25,423 nt of DNA from Enorma sp964624825 (GTDB lineage: Bacteria > Actinomycetota > Coriobacteriia > Coriobacteriales > Coriobacteriaceae): the NCBI GenBank assembly GCA_964624825.1, contig CAZUYD010000026.1:1-25423 (forward strand), given 5' to 3'. Under the pieces are notes generated by a model. That model ran no database searches and was not told where the DNA came from. It was given only the letters and a program-made list of their open reading frames with translations. Every line of letters begins with the position of its first letter. Position 1 is the first letter of the stretch. This document shows, one piece after another, positions 1-7,421 of this stretch. The translations under genes and the position numbers were made by a program.

Positions 1-15
1 GTTCTCGGCGTTTTG

Positions 16-927
16 TTACCACCGTTTGAGAAATGCAACCGTCTGCGTGAAGGCGGCTTCTCTGCTCGCGGCGCACTCCCGCGGATAGGTGCGCTCTGCT
101 TTGAACATCCGCAGCGATCTCGCGTTCATGGCACCCTCCATGGGCACCATGATATGGCTCGCGTGCTGAAAGGAAAGGCGCTGCACTTCCCACGGGTGCG
201 CACGCATGCGCAGGCGTTCTTCGATGCGTTTGCACGCTGCATCGCTTGGCCAGGTGGCGTCGTGCGCAGGGCTGATGATCAGCACCGGACCGGCGATGTT
301 TTCAACCTTGATGAACGAATCCTCGTTCGCGCGCTCGAGCAGGCGTTCATACATGAAGCGCATTTCCAGCTGCTTTGTGGCGAGCAGGCGCCAGATGATC
401 GCGCCGTAGGGAATGCGCATGCCGCCGCGAACGCAGGGGAGGGGCTGCTCGCGCCATGTCCAGCTTGAGCGCTCGGATATGCCCTTTGAAGCCATGCTCT
501 TGTTGCCGGTGATGCCCGGCATGACGTAGTCGAGCGGTGAGAGCGCGATGACGCAGCTCAGGGCGGGCATGAGGGATGCAGCAAGCAGTGCCAGCTCGCC
601 ACCCTTGGAGATGCCGTAGATCCCGACCTTCTCGAAGCCTTTGCTTTGAAGAAAAGCCACCGCGCGCTCGATGCTCTCAATCGGTACTTCGACGAGCTCG
701 TCGGGAAGTCCGGGCACGTTCCAGTAGCATACCCCGAGCGCGGCGATGCCCTCTCGTGCGAATCGAGCCCCCAGGCCGCGGGGGATGTTGTCGTTGCCCT
801 CGCTCCCGCCGACGACGATCAGCGCCTTGTTGGCGAGCGCTTCGCATGCAGGCTCCGTTCGCGCGGGTTCAAAGAAGAAGCCATGGAACCCGTCGGATTC
901 GACGGTCAAGCATTGCGGGTTGCGCAT
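16..927 (-). CDS. Alpha/beta hydrolase, acyl-CoA thioester hydrolase/BAAT C-terminal type
   Basis: A 303-residue alpha/beta hydrolase. The nucleophile elbow G-I-S-K-G-G places Ser107, Asp223 lies in S-P-A-H-D-A-T, and His258 lies in H-A-S-H-I-M; together they form a believable Ser-Asp-His triad. The lysine after the serine and the late Asp/His spacing are typical of the BAAT C-terminal/acyl-CoA thioesterase group, which hydrolyses or transfers acyl thioesters. The substrate here cannot be told. No signal peptide is visible, so it is probably cytoplasmic. The open frame extends 55 codons further upstream, but I chose the ATG at 927 because GGAGGTGA sits just before it and because the family domain starts here. 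It diverges from the phosphatase gene. Family assignment is strong; function is inferred. Confidence 0.85.
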   Translation of the reverse strand: MRNPQCLTVESDGFHGFFFEPARTEPACEALANKALIVVGGSEGNDNIPRGLGARFAREGIAALGVCYWNVPGLPDELVEVPIESIERAVAFLQSKGFEKVGIYGISKGGELALLAASLMPALSCVIALSPLDYVMPGITGNKSMASKGISERSSWTWREQPLPCVRGGMRIPYGAIIWRLLATKQLEMRFMYERLLERANEDSFIKVENIAGPVLIISPAHDATWPSDAACKRIEERLRMRAHPWEVQRLSFQHASHIMVPMEGAMNARSLRMFKAERTYPRECAASREAAFTQTVAFLKRW

Positions 928-1364
928 CGCGTTCACCTCCGTTCGCGCGCGGGGCGTTCTGATCTGGTTCGTGTTCGTGACGTCCTGCGTCGTGCCTCCG
1001 TTCGCGCAGCGTTCTGGCTCGAATCGAAGCCTCATGGCTGCGTGTCGCACCGATCCCGCTTCTGTGAACGTCCGCAGATGCCTCTTGTCCAAAAAGTGTT
1101 AAGTATGTCTAACTAATTTAGATGCTAGCACATATGCTCGGGGCATGACGATCGACATTCGAGCGTGTCTTCGGCCTTCGAAGGCGTATCGCGATGCGTT
1201 GTCCCCGAGGCACACGGCGCGAAAAAACGTGCAGCCGAGCGGCGCGTACCGTGCATCTCATATCAATCTCTGATGCAATCAATGCAGCAACCTGTCACAA
1301 TGGTATGTCGAACAGGGTTGCCGCGCCGCGCGCGGCGCGGCATGAGCGGGGAGTGCCACGCGAT
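928..1364. promoter_or_regulatory. Divergent intergenic region, hydrolase / phosphatase
   Basis: About 440 bases between two divergent starts. An AT-rich patch at about 1099-1135 stands out from the GC-rich surroundings and contains a small inverted repeat TCTAA-ctaat-TTAGA, so it is the likeliest place for promoters, although I cannot fix good -35/-10 pairs. Open frames cover this region on both strands, but they lack ribosome binding sites and recognisable protein motifs. A perfect GC palindrome lies near the phosphatase end and is listed separately. Confidence 0.4.
1319..1342. repeat. Perfect 24-bp GC-only-core palindrome in the phosphatase leader
   Basis: The stretch reads identically on both strands: its left half is TGCCGCGCCGCG and its right half is the exact complement. 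It ends 22 bases before the chosen phosphatase ATG, just ahead of the GGGGAG ribosome binding site. It could be a protein-binding operator or a very stable leader hairpin or cruciform. There is no T-run after it, so a simple terminator is unlikely. Confidence 0.6.
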
Positions 1365-2282
1365 ATGCTACATGCTGCAGAGATATATCCGCCGGATGGA
1401 AGTATTGCGGGAGCAGCGCCGGGCGGCAAGGAAGAGGTTGCGCAGCGCATCGCCGATCGTATCGTCTACCTCGAAGAGCATTCGCCTGTTCCGGTAGAGG
1501 TTCCCGCGGCGATGGGTTCCGAAGGGCGCGAGACATATGGATGGATCGACTTTGGTCGCTTGCCGAACACGCGCGACCTGGGAGGACTTTCCGCAGCGGA
1601 TGGATCGCGCGTGAAGCCCGGGCTGCTTTTGCGCTCCGGCGCCCTTGGCTTTGGCAGCGATGCGGATCTTGACCGCCTGCGCGATGAGTACAACCTGAAG
1701 CTTGTTGTCGATCTGCGCAATATCGAGGAGCTCATCGAGATTCCCGATCCCATGGACGCATTTCCCGGTGCGCGGTATCTCCATGCGGACATCCTGGCGC
1801 GGAGTGTCGAGGGCATTACGCAGGAGAAGGCGACGCGCGACAAGATCATGCGCGAGCGTCGGGAGCTCGAGCGCTCGCTGCGCAACGACGCCGCCAACCC
1901 GATGGAGGCCATGTATCGCTATCTGCTTATGAGCGCATCCGGTATGTTGGGGTATCGCATGTTCATGCGCGCGCTGATCGAATGCGAGGACGGTGCCGCG
2001 CTGTGGCATTGCTCGATTGGTCGCGATCGCTGCGGCATTGCGTCCGCGCTGGTCGAGACGGTGCTCGGCGTGTCATGGGATGATATCGAGTCCGATTACC
2101 TCGCCACGAACATCTTTGCCACAAACGAGCAATCGATGAGCTATCCGGCGGCGCGTCGTGCGCTGCGTGCGGCACGCGACGCCGTGGCGGAGCGGTACGG
2201 GAGCTTGATGGGATACATCATTACGGCGCTCGAGGTCACCCCGGCCGAGGTCGATCGGCTGCGCGCGCGGTATCTCGACTAG
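1365..2282 (+). CDS. Tyrosine-protein phosphatase, Y_phosphatase3 (SIW14/LipA-like) family
   Basis: A 305-residue protein of the bacterial tyrosine/phosphoinositide phosphatase family. The N-terminal signature N-T-R-D-L-G-G (residues 68-74) and the catalytic loop H-C-S-I-G-R-D-R-C-G carry Cys216 and Arg222 of the CX5R motif. The usual sequence is HCxxGKDRTG; here Arg replaces Lys and Cys replaces Thr, so the loop is slightly atypical but keeps all catalytic residues. It would remove phosphate from phosphotyrosine or a phospholipid through a cysteinyl-phosphate intermediate. The frame is open back to 1194. I prefer the ATG at 1365 because GGGGAG lies upstream at 1348-1353 and the extra N-terminal residues resemble nothing. 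An ATG at 1305 is an alternative. No membrane segment is seen. Confidence 0.82.
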   Translation: MLHAAEIYPPDGSIAGAAPGGKEEVAQRIADRIVYLEEHSPVPVEVPAAMGSEGRETYGWIDFGRLPNTRDLGGLSAADGSRVKPGLLLRSGALGFGSDADLDRLRDEYNLKLVVDLRNIEELIEIPDPMDAFPGARYLHADILARSVEGITQEKATRDKIMRERRELERSLRNDAANPMEAMYRYLLMSASGMLGYRMFMRALIECEDGAALWHCSIGRDRCGIASALVETVLGVSWDDIESDYLATNIFATNEQSMSYPAARRALRAARDAVAERYGSLMGYIITALEVTPAEVDRLRARYLD

Positions 2283-2308
2283 GATGACGCTGCTTAGGAT
2301 GACGTTGC
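2280..2308. repeat. Tandem 15-bp duplication across the phosphatase stop
   Basis: TAGGATGACGCTGC at 2280-2293 is followed by TAGGATGACGTTGC at 2295-2308, one mismatch, period 15. The first copy contains the phosphatase stop codon. It lies in the short gap between the convergent phosphatase and TetR genes and is probably a replication-slippage duplication. Confidence 0.6.
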
Positions 2309-2318
2309 GCGCCGATCG

Positions 2319-2960
2319 TTACGAGCGGTAGTGGTCGAGGCACATCGTAATGAAGTCGCGCATCTCCTCGCGGAAGCCGGCGTGATAGTTCGCGCGCCCC
2401 AGCCGCTCGAGCGCTTGGGCGATGAGCGGGTTTCGCCGGCAAGCTCCTGCGGCGCCAACGGCATGGAAGTAGACCGATTCGATGAGGAGCGCAGCCCGCG
2501 TGCGTTCAATGGGAACGAGCGCTTCAAGCCGTTCAGACATTTTATCTAGGCAGGTATAATACGCGCCTTTGAAGTCAGCGAGCGCATCGACGGTCACGTT
2601 GGTCTCGATGATTGCGGAGAGAATCTCGCCCAGGCGGAAGTAATCCTGGTGCGCGTTGGCAATGCCCGCCCACACTTCGGCGATGGTTTCAGGTGAAAGC
2701 CCGCAGCCCTCGGGAAGCGCCGAGAGCAGCGCATCGAAGTATGCCGTGCACTCATCGGTGTCAAGGGAGAGGAAGATCTCCTCTTTCGTGTTCACATATT
2801 TATAGAGGCTGGCGCGCGACCAGCCAAGCTCCCCGGCAATGGTGGTAAGCGTGATCTCGTGGTAGGGGTGCATGTCGAACTGCCGCTTGGCAGCGCTCTT
2901 TATCTCCGCCATGCGCTGCGCTTTCTGCTCGGTGCTTCGTGCCCTAATGAAATCGGCCAT
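2319..2960 (-). CDS. TetR/AcrR family transcriptional regulator
   Basis: A 213-residue one-component repressor. Residues about 15-60 form the TetR DNA-binding domain: an A-A-K-R-Q-F-D segment, then T-I-A-G-E-L-G-W-S-R-A-S-L-Y-K-Y-V-N-T-K-E-E-I-F, the classic helix-turn-helix ending in the YxY/F-K-E pattern. Residues 70-213 are the variable ligand-binding and dimer domain, and the ligand is unknown. The ATG at 2960 follows GGAGGAA at good spacing. It diverges from the iron alcohol dehydrogenase gene, and a 19-bp inverted repeat lies in the shared intergenic region. It most likely controls that dehydrogenase, perhaps with the redox genes behind it, and possibly itself. The family call is firm; the target is inference. 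Confidence 0.92.
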   Translation of the reverse strand: MADFIRARSTEQKAQRMAEIKSAAKRQFDMHPYHEITLTTIAGELGWSRASLYKYVNTKEEIFLSLDTDECTAYFDALLSALPEGCGLSPETIAEVWAGIANAHQDYFRLGEILSAIIETNVTVDALADFKGAYYTCLDKMSERLEALVPIERTRAALLIESVYFHAVGAAGACRRNPLIAQALERLGRANYHAGFREEMRDFITMCLDHYRS

Positions 2961-3092
2961 CGTCTTCCTCCGTCGTCAACATGGCTGAACTATAACATGC
3001 GAAACGCGAGAACAACTAAAAGATATGTAGGAAACGTGACGAATATTTTTACCAAGAGAAGCAACAAAGCGTCGCTTATAGTACCAAATAAG

Positions 3093-3111
3093 AAGTGACG
3101 CCACGTCACTT
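3093..3111. promoter_or_regulatory. Putative TetR operator, AAGTGACG-N3-CGTCACTT
   Basis: Two perfect 8-bp arms separated by CCA make a 19-bp inverted repeat that ends 29 bases before the dehydrogenase ATG. Its size and symmetry suit a TetR dimer, and its position in the divergent region would let the neighbouring regulator block transcription or initiation. Binding is inferred from position only. Confidence 0.6.
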
Positions 3112-3140
3112 AGAGACGAATGAGAAAGAAGGGTGTTGCT

Positions 3141-4316
3141 ATGCTCGGTAACTTCTCGTATCACAATCCTACGAAGCTCATCTTCGGTTCCGACGCGATG
3201 GACGCGCTCGCGCATGAGCTCAAGGGCTACGGCCAAACGGTTCAGCTCGTCTATGGCGGTGGCTCCATCAAGAAGAACGGTATCTACGATCAGGTGCTCG
3301 CCGCGCTGGAGGCGGCCGGCAAAACCGTCGTTGAGGATGCCGGCGTCATGCCCAACCCCACGGTCGAAAAGCTGAACGAGGGCATCGCCATCGCGCGCGA
3401 GAACGACGTCGATTTCATCCTTGCGGTGGGCGGCGGTTCGTGCATCGACTATGCGAAGGGCGTGGCCGTCTCGGTGAACCTCGACGCCGATGTTGATCCG
3501 TGGCAGAAGTACTGGGTCGATTTCGACGAGCCCACGTGCCCGGTCGTGCCGGTGGGTGCCGTGCTGACCATGGTGGGCACCGGTTCCGAGATGAACTGTG
3601 GGTCGGTCATCACCAACCACGAGACCAAGATGAAGGTCGGTCACGTTTTCGCGAACCCCGACGTGTTCCCCAAGTTTGCCGTGCTGAACCCGGAGTTCAC
3701 CTTTACGCTGCCCAAATACCAAATGGTCGCGGGCATCTTCGACATCATGAACCACATCACCGAGCAGTATTTCTCGGGCGAGGACGACAACACGAGCGAT
3801 TACCTCTCCGAAGGGCTTATGCGCTCGCTCGTTCATGCAAGTCGCATCGCGGTCGAGAACCCGCAAGATTACGAGGCGCGCTCGAACATCATGTGGTGCG
3901 CGACGTGGGCGCTCAACACGCTCGTTGCCTGCGGCAAGTCGACGGACTGGGAGGTGCACATGCTTGGCCAGGCGCTCGGCGCGCATACGGACGCCACGCA
4001 TGGCATGACGCTCTCCGCGGTCGCGCTGCCGTACTATCGGCTCATCATGCCCTACGGCCTGACCAAGTTCGCGCGCTTCGCCCAGAACGTGTGGGGTATC
4101 GACCCGGCGGGCAAAACCGAGGAGGAGCTTGCCGCTGCGGGCCTCGACGCCATGGAGGCGTGGATGCGCGAGATCGGCTGCGTGATGAGCATCTCCGAGT
4201 TGGGTGCCGATGAGTCCATGATTGAGGGTATTGCCGACAGCACGCTCGTTATGCAGGGCGGCTACCATGTCCTCACGCGCGACGAGATCGTTAAGATTTT
4301 CCGCCAGAGTTTGTAG
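3141..4316 (+). CDS. Iron-containing alcohol dehydrogenase, YqhD/BdhA type
   Basis: A 391-residue group III alcohol dehydrogenase. The N-terminal nucleotide-binding part has Y-G-G-G-S-I-K-K (about 38-45), A-V-G-G-G-S-C-I-D (about 95-103) and G-T-G-S-E-M-N (about 147-152). The C-terminal part supplies the metal ligands: Asp201 and His205 in G-I-F-D-I-M-N-H, His273 in E-V-H-M-L-G-Q and His287 in A-T-H-G-M. Motif order and the start F-S-Y-H-N-P-T-K-L-I-F-G follow E. coli YqhD, an NADPH-linked enzyme that reduces many short aldehydes. A role in butanol/aldehyde reduction or aldehyde detoxification is likely, and the cofactor is inferred. The frame opens at 3120, but the ATG at 3141 has AAGAAGGG ahead of it and fits the family start. 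It heads the redox gene cluster. Confidence 0.93.
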   Translation: MLGNFSYHNPTKLIFGSDAMDALAHELKGYGQTVQLVYGGGSIKKNGIYDQVLAALEAAGKTVVEDAGVMPNPTVEKLNEGIAIARENDVDFILAVGGGSCIDYAKGVAVSVNLDADVDPWQKYWVDFDEPTCPVVPVGAVLTMVGTGSEMNCGSVITNHETKMKVGHVFANPDVFPKFAVLNPEFTFTLPKYQMVAGIFDIMNHITEQYFSGEDDNTSDYLSEGLMRSLVHASRIAVENPQDYEARSNIMWCATWALNTLVACGKSTDWEVHMLGQALGAHTDATHGMTLSAVALPYYRLIMPYGLTKFARFAQNVWGIDPAGKTEEELAAAGLDAMEAWMREIGCVMSISELGADESMIEGIADSTLVMQGGYHVLTRDEIVKIFRQSL

Positions 4317-4333
4317 GTCGGACGCATCTGCGG

Positions 4334-4354
4334 GCGGGGCTCGCGCAGCCTCGC
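4334..4354 (+). terminator. Hairpin just after the alcohol dehydrogenase
   Basis: GCGGGGCT and AGCCTCGC pair (one G-U) around a five-base CGCGC loop, starting 18 bases after the stop codon. There is no T-run behind it, so it is at best a weak or factor-assisted terminator, or an mRNA-stabilising hairpin. Confidence 0.3.
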
Positions 4355-4399
4355 TCGCATGGTGAGTGGTTAGAGCGGCGCGTATCGATAGCAGGGAAG

Positions 4400-4642
4400 A
4401 TGATACCGGTGAAGAGGAATCTGGGCTCGGTGCTTGCGCGCTGCCCTACGCCTGCCACGATCGCGGGCGCGATGGTCGATGGCAGGTCCAATTAGATGTA
4501 GGCCGCGTATGTGGGCGCCATCGGGCACGACCGCATTCTGATCAGCTGCGCGAGCGGTCGCTACACCGGTTGCGGCATTCGCGAGATGGATGTGGTCTTG
4601 GTGAGCCCGTGTGCAATCGCGAGGCGCCCGGCCGCCGGTTGA
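4400..4642 (+). pseudogene. Flavin reductase-like (FMN-binding split-barrel) gene remnant
   Basis: An ATG at 4400 with GGGAAG before it starts a frame that reads K-R-N-L-G-S-V-L-A...P-T-P-A-T-I-A-G-A-M-V-D-G-R-S-N. A TAG at 4493 and a second TAG at 4499 interrupt it. The same frame then continues A-A-Y-V-G-A-I-G-H-D-R-I-L-I-S-C-A-S-G-R-Y-T and G-I-R-E to a TGA at 4640. Both parts resemble the N-terminal half of flavin reductase-like proteins, whose usual text there is roughly NLGSVLALYPTPVTV...GKPNWM...VGIIGHDRI. The first TAG stands where Trp is expected, so TGG to TAG is the simplest origin. The C-terminal half is missing. The position between an alcohol dehydrogenase and a flavodoxin suits a former redox gene. 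The family call is from memory of the conserved segments. Confidence 0.7.
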
Positions 4643-4697
4643 GTTTCATGAAGCGGAAACCGTCAGTGCTCGATGGCCTTGGCAGAGGGGAGAGAAC

Positions 4698-5165
4698 ATG
4701 AGCAAGATTCTCATAGCATATTTCTCGGCAAGTGGCACCACGGCGCGTGTTGCGCGCGCCGTGGCCGGTGCGCTCAACGGAGAGCTCTTCGAGATCGCGC
4801 CGTGTACGCCCTATTCGGCGGCGGATTTAGATTGGAACGACAAGCAAAGTCGCTCTTCGCGCGAGATGAATGACCCGATGTGCCGTCCAGAGCTTGCAGG
4901 TGCGGTGCCCGATGTGTCGGGGTACGATGTGGTTCTGCTGGGCTTTCCCATCTGGTGGTACGTTGAGCCGCGCATCGTAGATACGTTCGTGGAGGCGGCG
5001 GGGCTTGCCGGCAAGATCGTCATACCGTTCGCGACGTCTGGCGGTTCGGGCATCGGCGGTGCCGAGAAGAGCCTGGCCGAGAAATACCCCGCTGTTAATT
5101 GGCGTTCTGGCGCGCTGCTTCGTTCCGCGAATGCCGCCAGCTGGGCGTGCGGGCTTGCACTGTGA
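4698..5165 (+). CDS. Flavodoxin
   Basis: A 155-residue flavodoxin-like protein that would bind FMN and carry electrons in the cytoplasm. The start M-S-K-I-L-I-A-Y-F-S-A-S-G-T-T is the strand plus phosphate-binding loop of the long-form flavodoxins common in gut anaerobes. G-F-P-I-W-W-Y (about residues 87-93) and the F-A-T-S-G-G-S-G-I-G segment match the two other FMN-contact loops. The last residues (A-N-A-A-S-W-A-C-G-L-A-L) are a little shorter than usual, but the gene is intact. The frame opens at 4611, yet the ATG at 4698 is preceded by AGGGGAGAG and starts exactly at the family N-terminus. It sits 55 bases after a dead flavin reductase-like gene. The partner enzyme is unknown; the dehydrogenase and CMD/ABM neighbours are candidates. 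Confidence 0.9.
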   Translation: MSKILIAYFSASGTTARVARAVAGALNGELFEIAPCTPYSAADLDWNDKQSRSSREMNDPMCRPELAGAVPDVSGYDVVLLGFPIWWYVEPRIVDTFVEAAGLAGKIVIPFATSGGSGIGGAEKSLAEKYPAVNWRSGALLRSANAASWACGLAL

Positions 5166-5355
5166 GAGACGAGCATATGCATGCAAGGCGCTCGAATCGC
5201 ATTACGAGACGTTTGCCGCCATCTCGCATGCGCGGTCGCGGCTGCGTGCTTGGCGCCGGATATGCACGCCGTCTATGACGCGCGCTACCAGGTTTCCACG
5301 CGCCTCATTCGAGCTTGGCGCTTCGCTGCAGACTTCTCGAAGGAGAAAAACGAGC

Positions 5356-5688
5356 ATGGCCATCACCATAAACCTGTACTACACCGGTAAGGACGGCGCA
5401 GCTCGTCGCTTTGCCGACGAGATGGAGGCATCCGGCGCCGCGGACGCGATTCGCGCGGAAGAGGGTAACATCTCCTACCGCTATTTCCAGCCGCTCGATG
5501 ACCCCGAGACGGTGTTGCTCATCGATTCCTGGCGCGACCAGGCGGCGTTCGACGCGCACCACGCCTCGCCCATGATGGAAACGATCGCGAAACTGCGCGA
5601 TACATATGATCTGCATATGCATGCGGAGCGGTATGTGAGCGATGAGGATGGCATGTCGCAGCACGACGCATCGTTCTTGCGCGCGTAG
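5356..5688 (+). CDS. Antibiotic biosynthesis monooxygenase (ABM) domain protein, putative quinol monooxygenase
   Basis: A 110-residue single-domain protein of the dimeric ferredoxin-like ABM fold, the fold of YgiN-type quinol monooxygenases and heme-degrading IsdG. It shows the pattern I-S-Y-R-Y-F-Q-P-L-D-D-P-E-T-V-L-L-I-D-S-W (about 36-56), then A-A-F-D-A-H-H-A-S-P-M-M (about 60-71), the W...F-x-x-H signature of the family. It would act as a small cofactor-independent oxygenase or quinone-handling protein. The ATG at 5356 has AAGGAG upstream. About 190 bases of gene-free sequence separate it from the flavodoxin, and the CMD gene follows 79 bases on, so it is part of a redox cluster. The substrate cannot be deduced. 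Confidence 0.8.
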   Translation: MAITINLYYTGKDGAARRFADEMEASGAADAIRAEEGNISYRYFQPLDDPETVLLIDSWRDQAAFDAHHASPMMETIAKLRDTYDLHMHAERYVSDEDGMSQHDASFLRA

Positions 5689-5767
5689 CGCGAGACGCCC
5701 GATGGTGCGCAACGGTGTGGCTATCGGGCGCCATCGATGCGTGCTCTACAGAGAGAAGATGATTGTT

Positions 5768-6505
5768 ATGGCAGATAAAACGCTGGCCTGCGGTGTAGGT
5801 GCGCTTGCGCAGAGCGATCCGGAGTTCGCGGAGCGCTTTGCGTACTTTGCAGGTGAGCAGGTCGTGCAGGAGGACGCCGCAGCGCTTCCTGACCGTGACC
5901 GCTACCTGGCGATACTTGCAGCGCTCCTCGGGTGCCAGGGGCTGGACGAGTTTCGCGCGATGGCCGCCGAGGCGCTCGATGCGGGCATCACGCCCATCGA
6001 GCTCAAGGAAGTCGCTTATCAGGCGACGGCGTATCTGGGCATTGGCCGGACGCGCCCGTTTTTCGGCGTGGTAAACGAGGTGCTTACGGCGCGCGGCATC
6101 GGACTGCCGCTGCCCAGCCAGGCGACGACGACGCTGGAGACGCGCCGCGCTGCGGGGAACCAGAAGCAGATCGAGTATTTCGGCGAGGGCATGCGCGAGA
6201 GCTGGAAGACGGGTCCTGCGGAGCGCGAGCACATCAACCGGTGGCTGGCGGACAACTGCTTTGGCGACTACTATACGCGCGACGGCCTATCCGACCTTGA
6301 CCGCGAGATGATCACCTTCTGCTTCATCGCGGCTCAGGGCGGTTGCGAACCGCAGGCCACCGCGCACGCGGGCGCTAACTTGAACTTGGGGCGCGATCGC
6401 GACTTCATGTATCGCGTGGTGTCGCAGATGCTGCCCTATATTGGATATCCGCGCAGTTTGAATGCACTGGCCTGCATCGATAATGCAGCCGCGGCGCGTG
6501 CGTAG
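5768..6505 (+). CDS. Carboxymuconolactone decarboxylase (CMD/AhpD-like) family protein, two CMD repeats
   Basis: A 245-residue protein with two CMD-type helical domains: the first around L-A-A-L-L-G-C-Q-G and the following helices (about 45-110), the second around D-L-D-R-E-M-I-T-F-C-F-I-A-A-Q-G-G (about 175-225). The family includes gamma-carboxymuconolactone decarboxylase and AhpD peroxidase partners. The CxxC redox pair of AhpD is absent, so an AhpD-like thiol relay is unlikely. The segment G-I-G-R-T-R-P-F-F-G-V-V-N-E-V-L matches the double-CMD proteins often found with cupins and flavodoxins. I chose the ATG at 5768 over the one at 5759 because GAGAGAAG (5751-5758) is correctly spaced only for the former. 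The reaction is unknown. Confidence 0.83.
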   Translation: MADKTLACGVGALAQSDPEFAERFAYFAGEQVVQEDAAALPDRDRYLAILAALLGCQGLDEFRAMAAEALDAGITPIELKEVAYQATAYLGIGRTRPFFGVVNEVLTARGIGLPLPSQATTTLETRRAAGNQKQIEYFGEGMRESWKTGPAEREHINRWLADNCFGDYYTRDGLSDLDREMITFCFIAAQGGCEPQATAHAGANLNLGRDRDFMYRVVSQMLPYIGYPRSLNALACIDNAAAARA

Positions 6506-6681
6506 CGGGTCGTTTGCGTCACACCCGCGCGTTAAGCTCTGCGCGCAGGCAGATCCTTGCGGTTGTCAGCCAGCGGGGCGATGCAAAAGAAAGGTTCCGA
6601 CGCGCTGGATAGAGCTACGTGCGCCGCATCGGATTCGACGCATCGAACCCGGCATACACCAGATGGAAAAGGAGAACAACC

Positions 6682-7104
6682 ATGGCAGAGACTGATTTCA
6701 TCCCGATGTTCGGCAAAGGCGAGCCGAACGACGCATTTGCGCGCTATTTCATCGGCAACTCGTATTTGAACCCGCTTACCGATGCCGTAGCCTGCGGCGT
6801 TGGGCTTGCGAACGTGACCTTCGAGCCCGGGTGCCGCAACAACTGGCATATCCACCATGCAAGCAAGGGCGGCGGGCAGATTCTCATCTGCACCGACGGG
6901 CGCGGTTGGTACCAGGAATGGGGCAAGCCGGCGCAGGAGCTCACCCCGGGCACCGTTGTGGTGATTCCCGCCGGCGTCAAGCACTGGCATGGTGCTGCGG
7001 CAGACAGCTGGTTCAGCCATATCGCCTTTGAGGCACCGGGCGAGGATACATCGAACGAGTGGCTTGAGCCGGTCGACGATGAACAGTATGGTGCGCTTGC
7101 ATAA
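6682..7104 (+). CDS. Cupin domain protein
   Basis: A 140-residue single-domain cupin. Cupin motif 1 is P-G-C-R-N-N-W-H-I-H-H-A-S-K-G-G-G-Q with His56 and His58; the usual glutamate ligand is replaced by Gln66. Motif 2 is P-A-G-V-K-H-W-H-G with His101 (or His103). This H-x-H / Q / H metal site is common in the small cupins paired with CMD proteins, so it is probably metal-binding and part of one pathway with the preceding gene. The ATG at 6682 follows AAAAGGAG closely. It is the last gene of the redox cluster: a terminator hairpin follows about 130 bases after the stop. The substrate is unknown. Confidence 0.87.
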   Translation: MAETDFIPMFGKGEPNDAFARYFIGNSYLNPLTDAVACGVGLANVTFEPGCRNNWHIHHASKGGGQILICTDGRGWYQEWGKPAQELTPGTVVVIPAGVKHWHGAAADSWFSHIAFEAPGEDTSNEWLEPVDDEQYGALA

Positions 7105-7231
7105 ACGGAGGCAGATCTAACAACGCCGCCAAATCCAGTAGCGCCGCCAACAAGCGCGCCTTCGACCAAGGCGGCAGTTTCATCGATGCGCCAAACATGG
7201 TAGCAGGTGACTGCTCCATAACGGAAAACAG

Positions 7232-7262
7232 AACGGGGCGGCTCGTCGAGTTGCCCCGTTTT
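7232..7262 (+). terminator. Rho-independent terminator after the cupin gene
   Basis: AACGGGGC (7232-7239) pairs perfectly with GCCCCGTT (7253-7260), with an inner CTCG-t-CGAG helix, and the stem runs into TTTT at 7259-7262. On the other strand AAAA at 7225-7228 gives a smaller T-run, so it may also stop transcripts coming from the peptidase gene. Confidence 0.75.
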
Positions 7263-7347
7263 CGTCCAGCCTGCATTCGCGCTAAATCGCTGCGCCACCG
7301 CTTAGAGGGCTCGCATATTACGGCTTGGCTGCCTAACTCAGCGCATC

Positions 7348-7374
7348 CCGGCTTACCGCTCATCGGCAAGCCGG
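7348..7374 (-). terminator. Hairpin downstream of the M18 peptidase gene
   Basis: CCGGCTTACC and GGCAAGCCGG can form a 10-bp stem (one mismatch or wobble) with a 7-base loop, 48 bases past the peptidase stop. No T-run follows on either strand, so termination is uncertain. Confidence 0.35.
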
Positions 7375-7421
7375 CCGCCGGACGATGTTAGCCCCGTCGG
7401 CACCGCCGCACAACGCCGCCG

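Larger units (their letters stand above)
7105..7421. other. Intergenic region between convergent cupin and M18 peptidase genes
   Basis: No gene is supported here. The region holds one good terminator hairpin and one further GC-rich hairpin, both listed separately. Short frames in it have no ribosome binding site. Confidence 0.6.

Noticed and set aside
2976..4268. 430-codon open frame antisense to the iron alcohol dehydrogenase
   Set aside because: It mirrors a clear gene, is rich in His/Arg/Val from codon-position GC bias, and has no ribosome binding site or known motifs.
4493..4501. TAG recoding (pyrrolysine-like) in the flavin reductase remnant
   Set aside because: The C-terminal half of the gene is also missing and no recoding machinery is seen, so decay is the simpler reading.
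5166..5355. Small frame between flavodoxin and the ABM gene
   Set aside because: No ribosome binding site or family motif; neither frame shows a recognisable relic.
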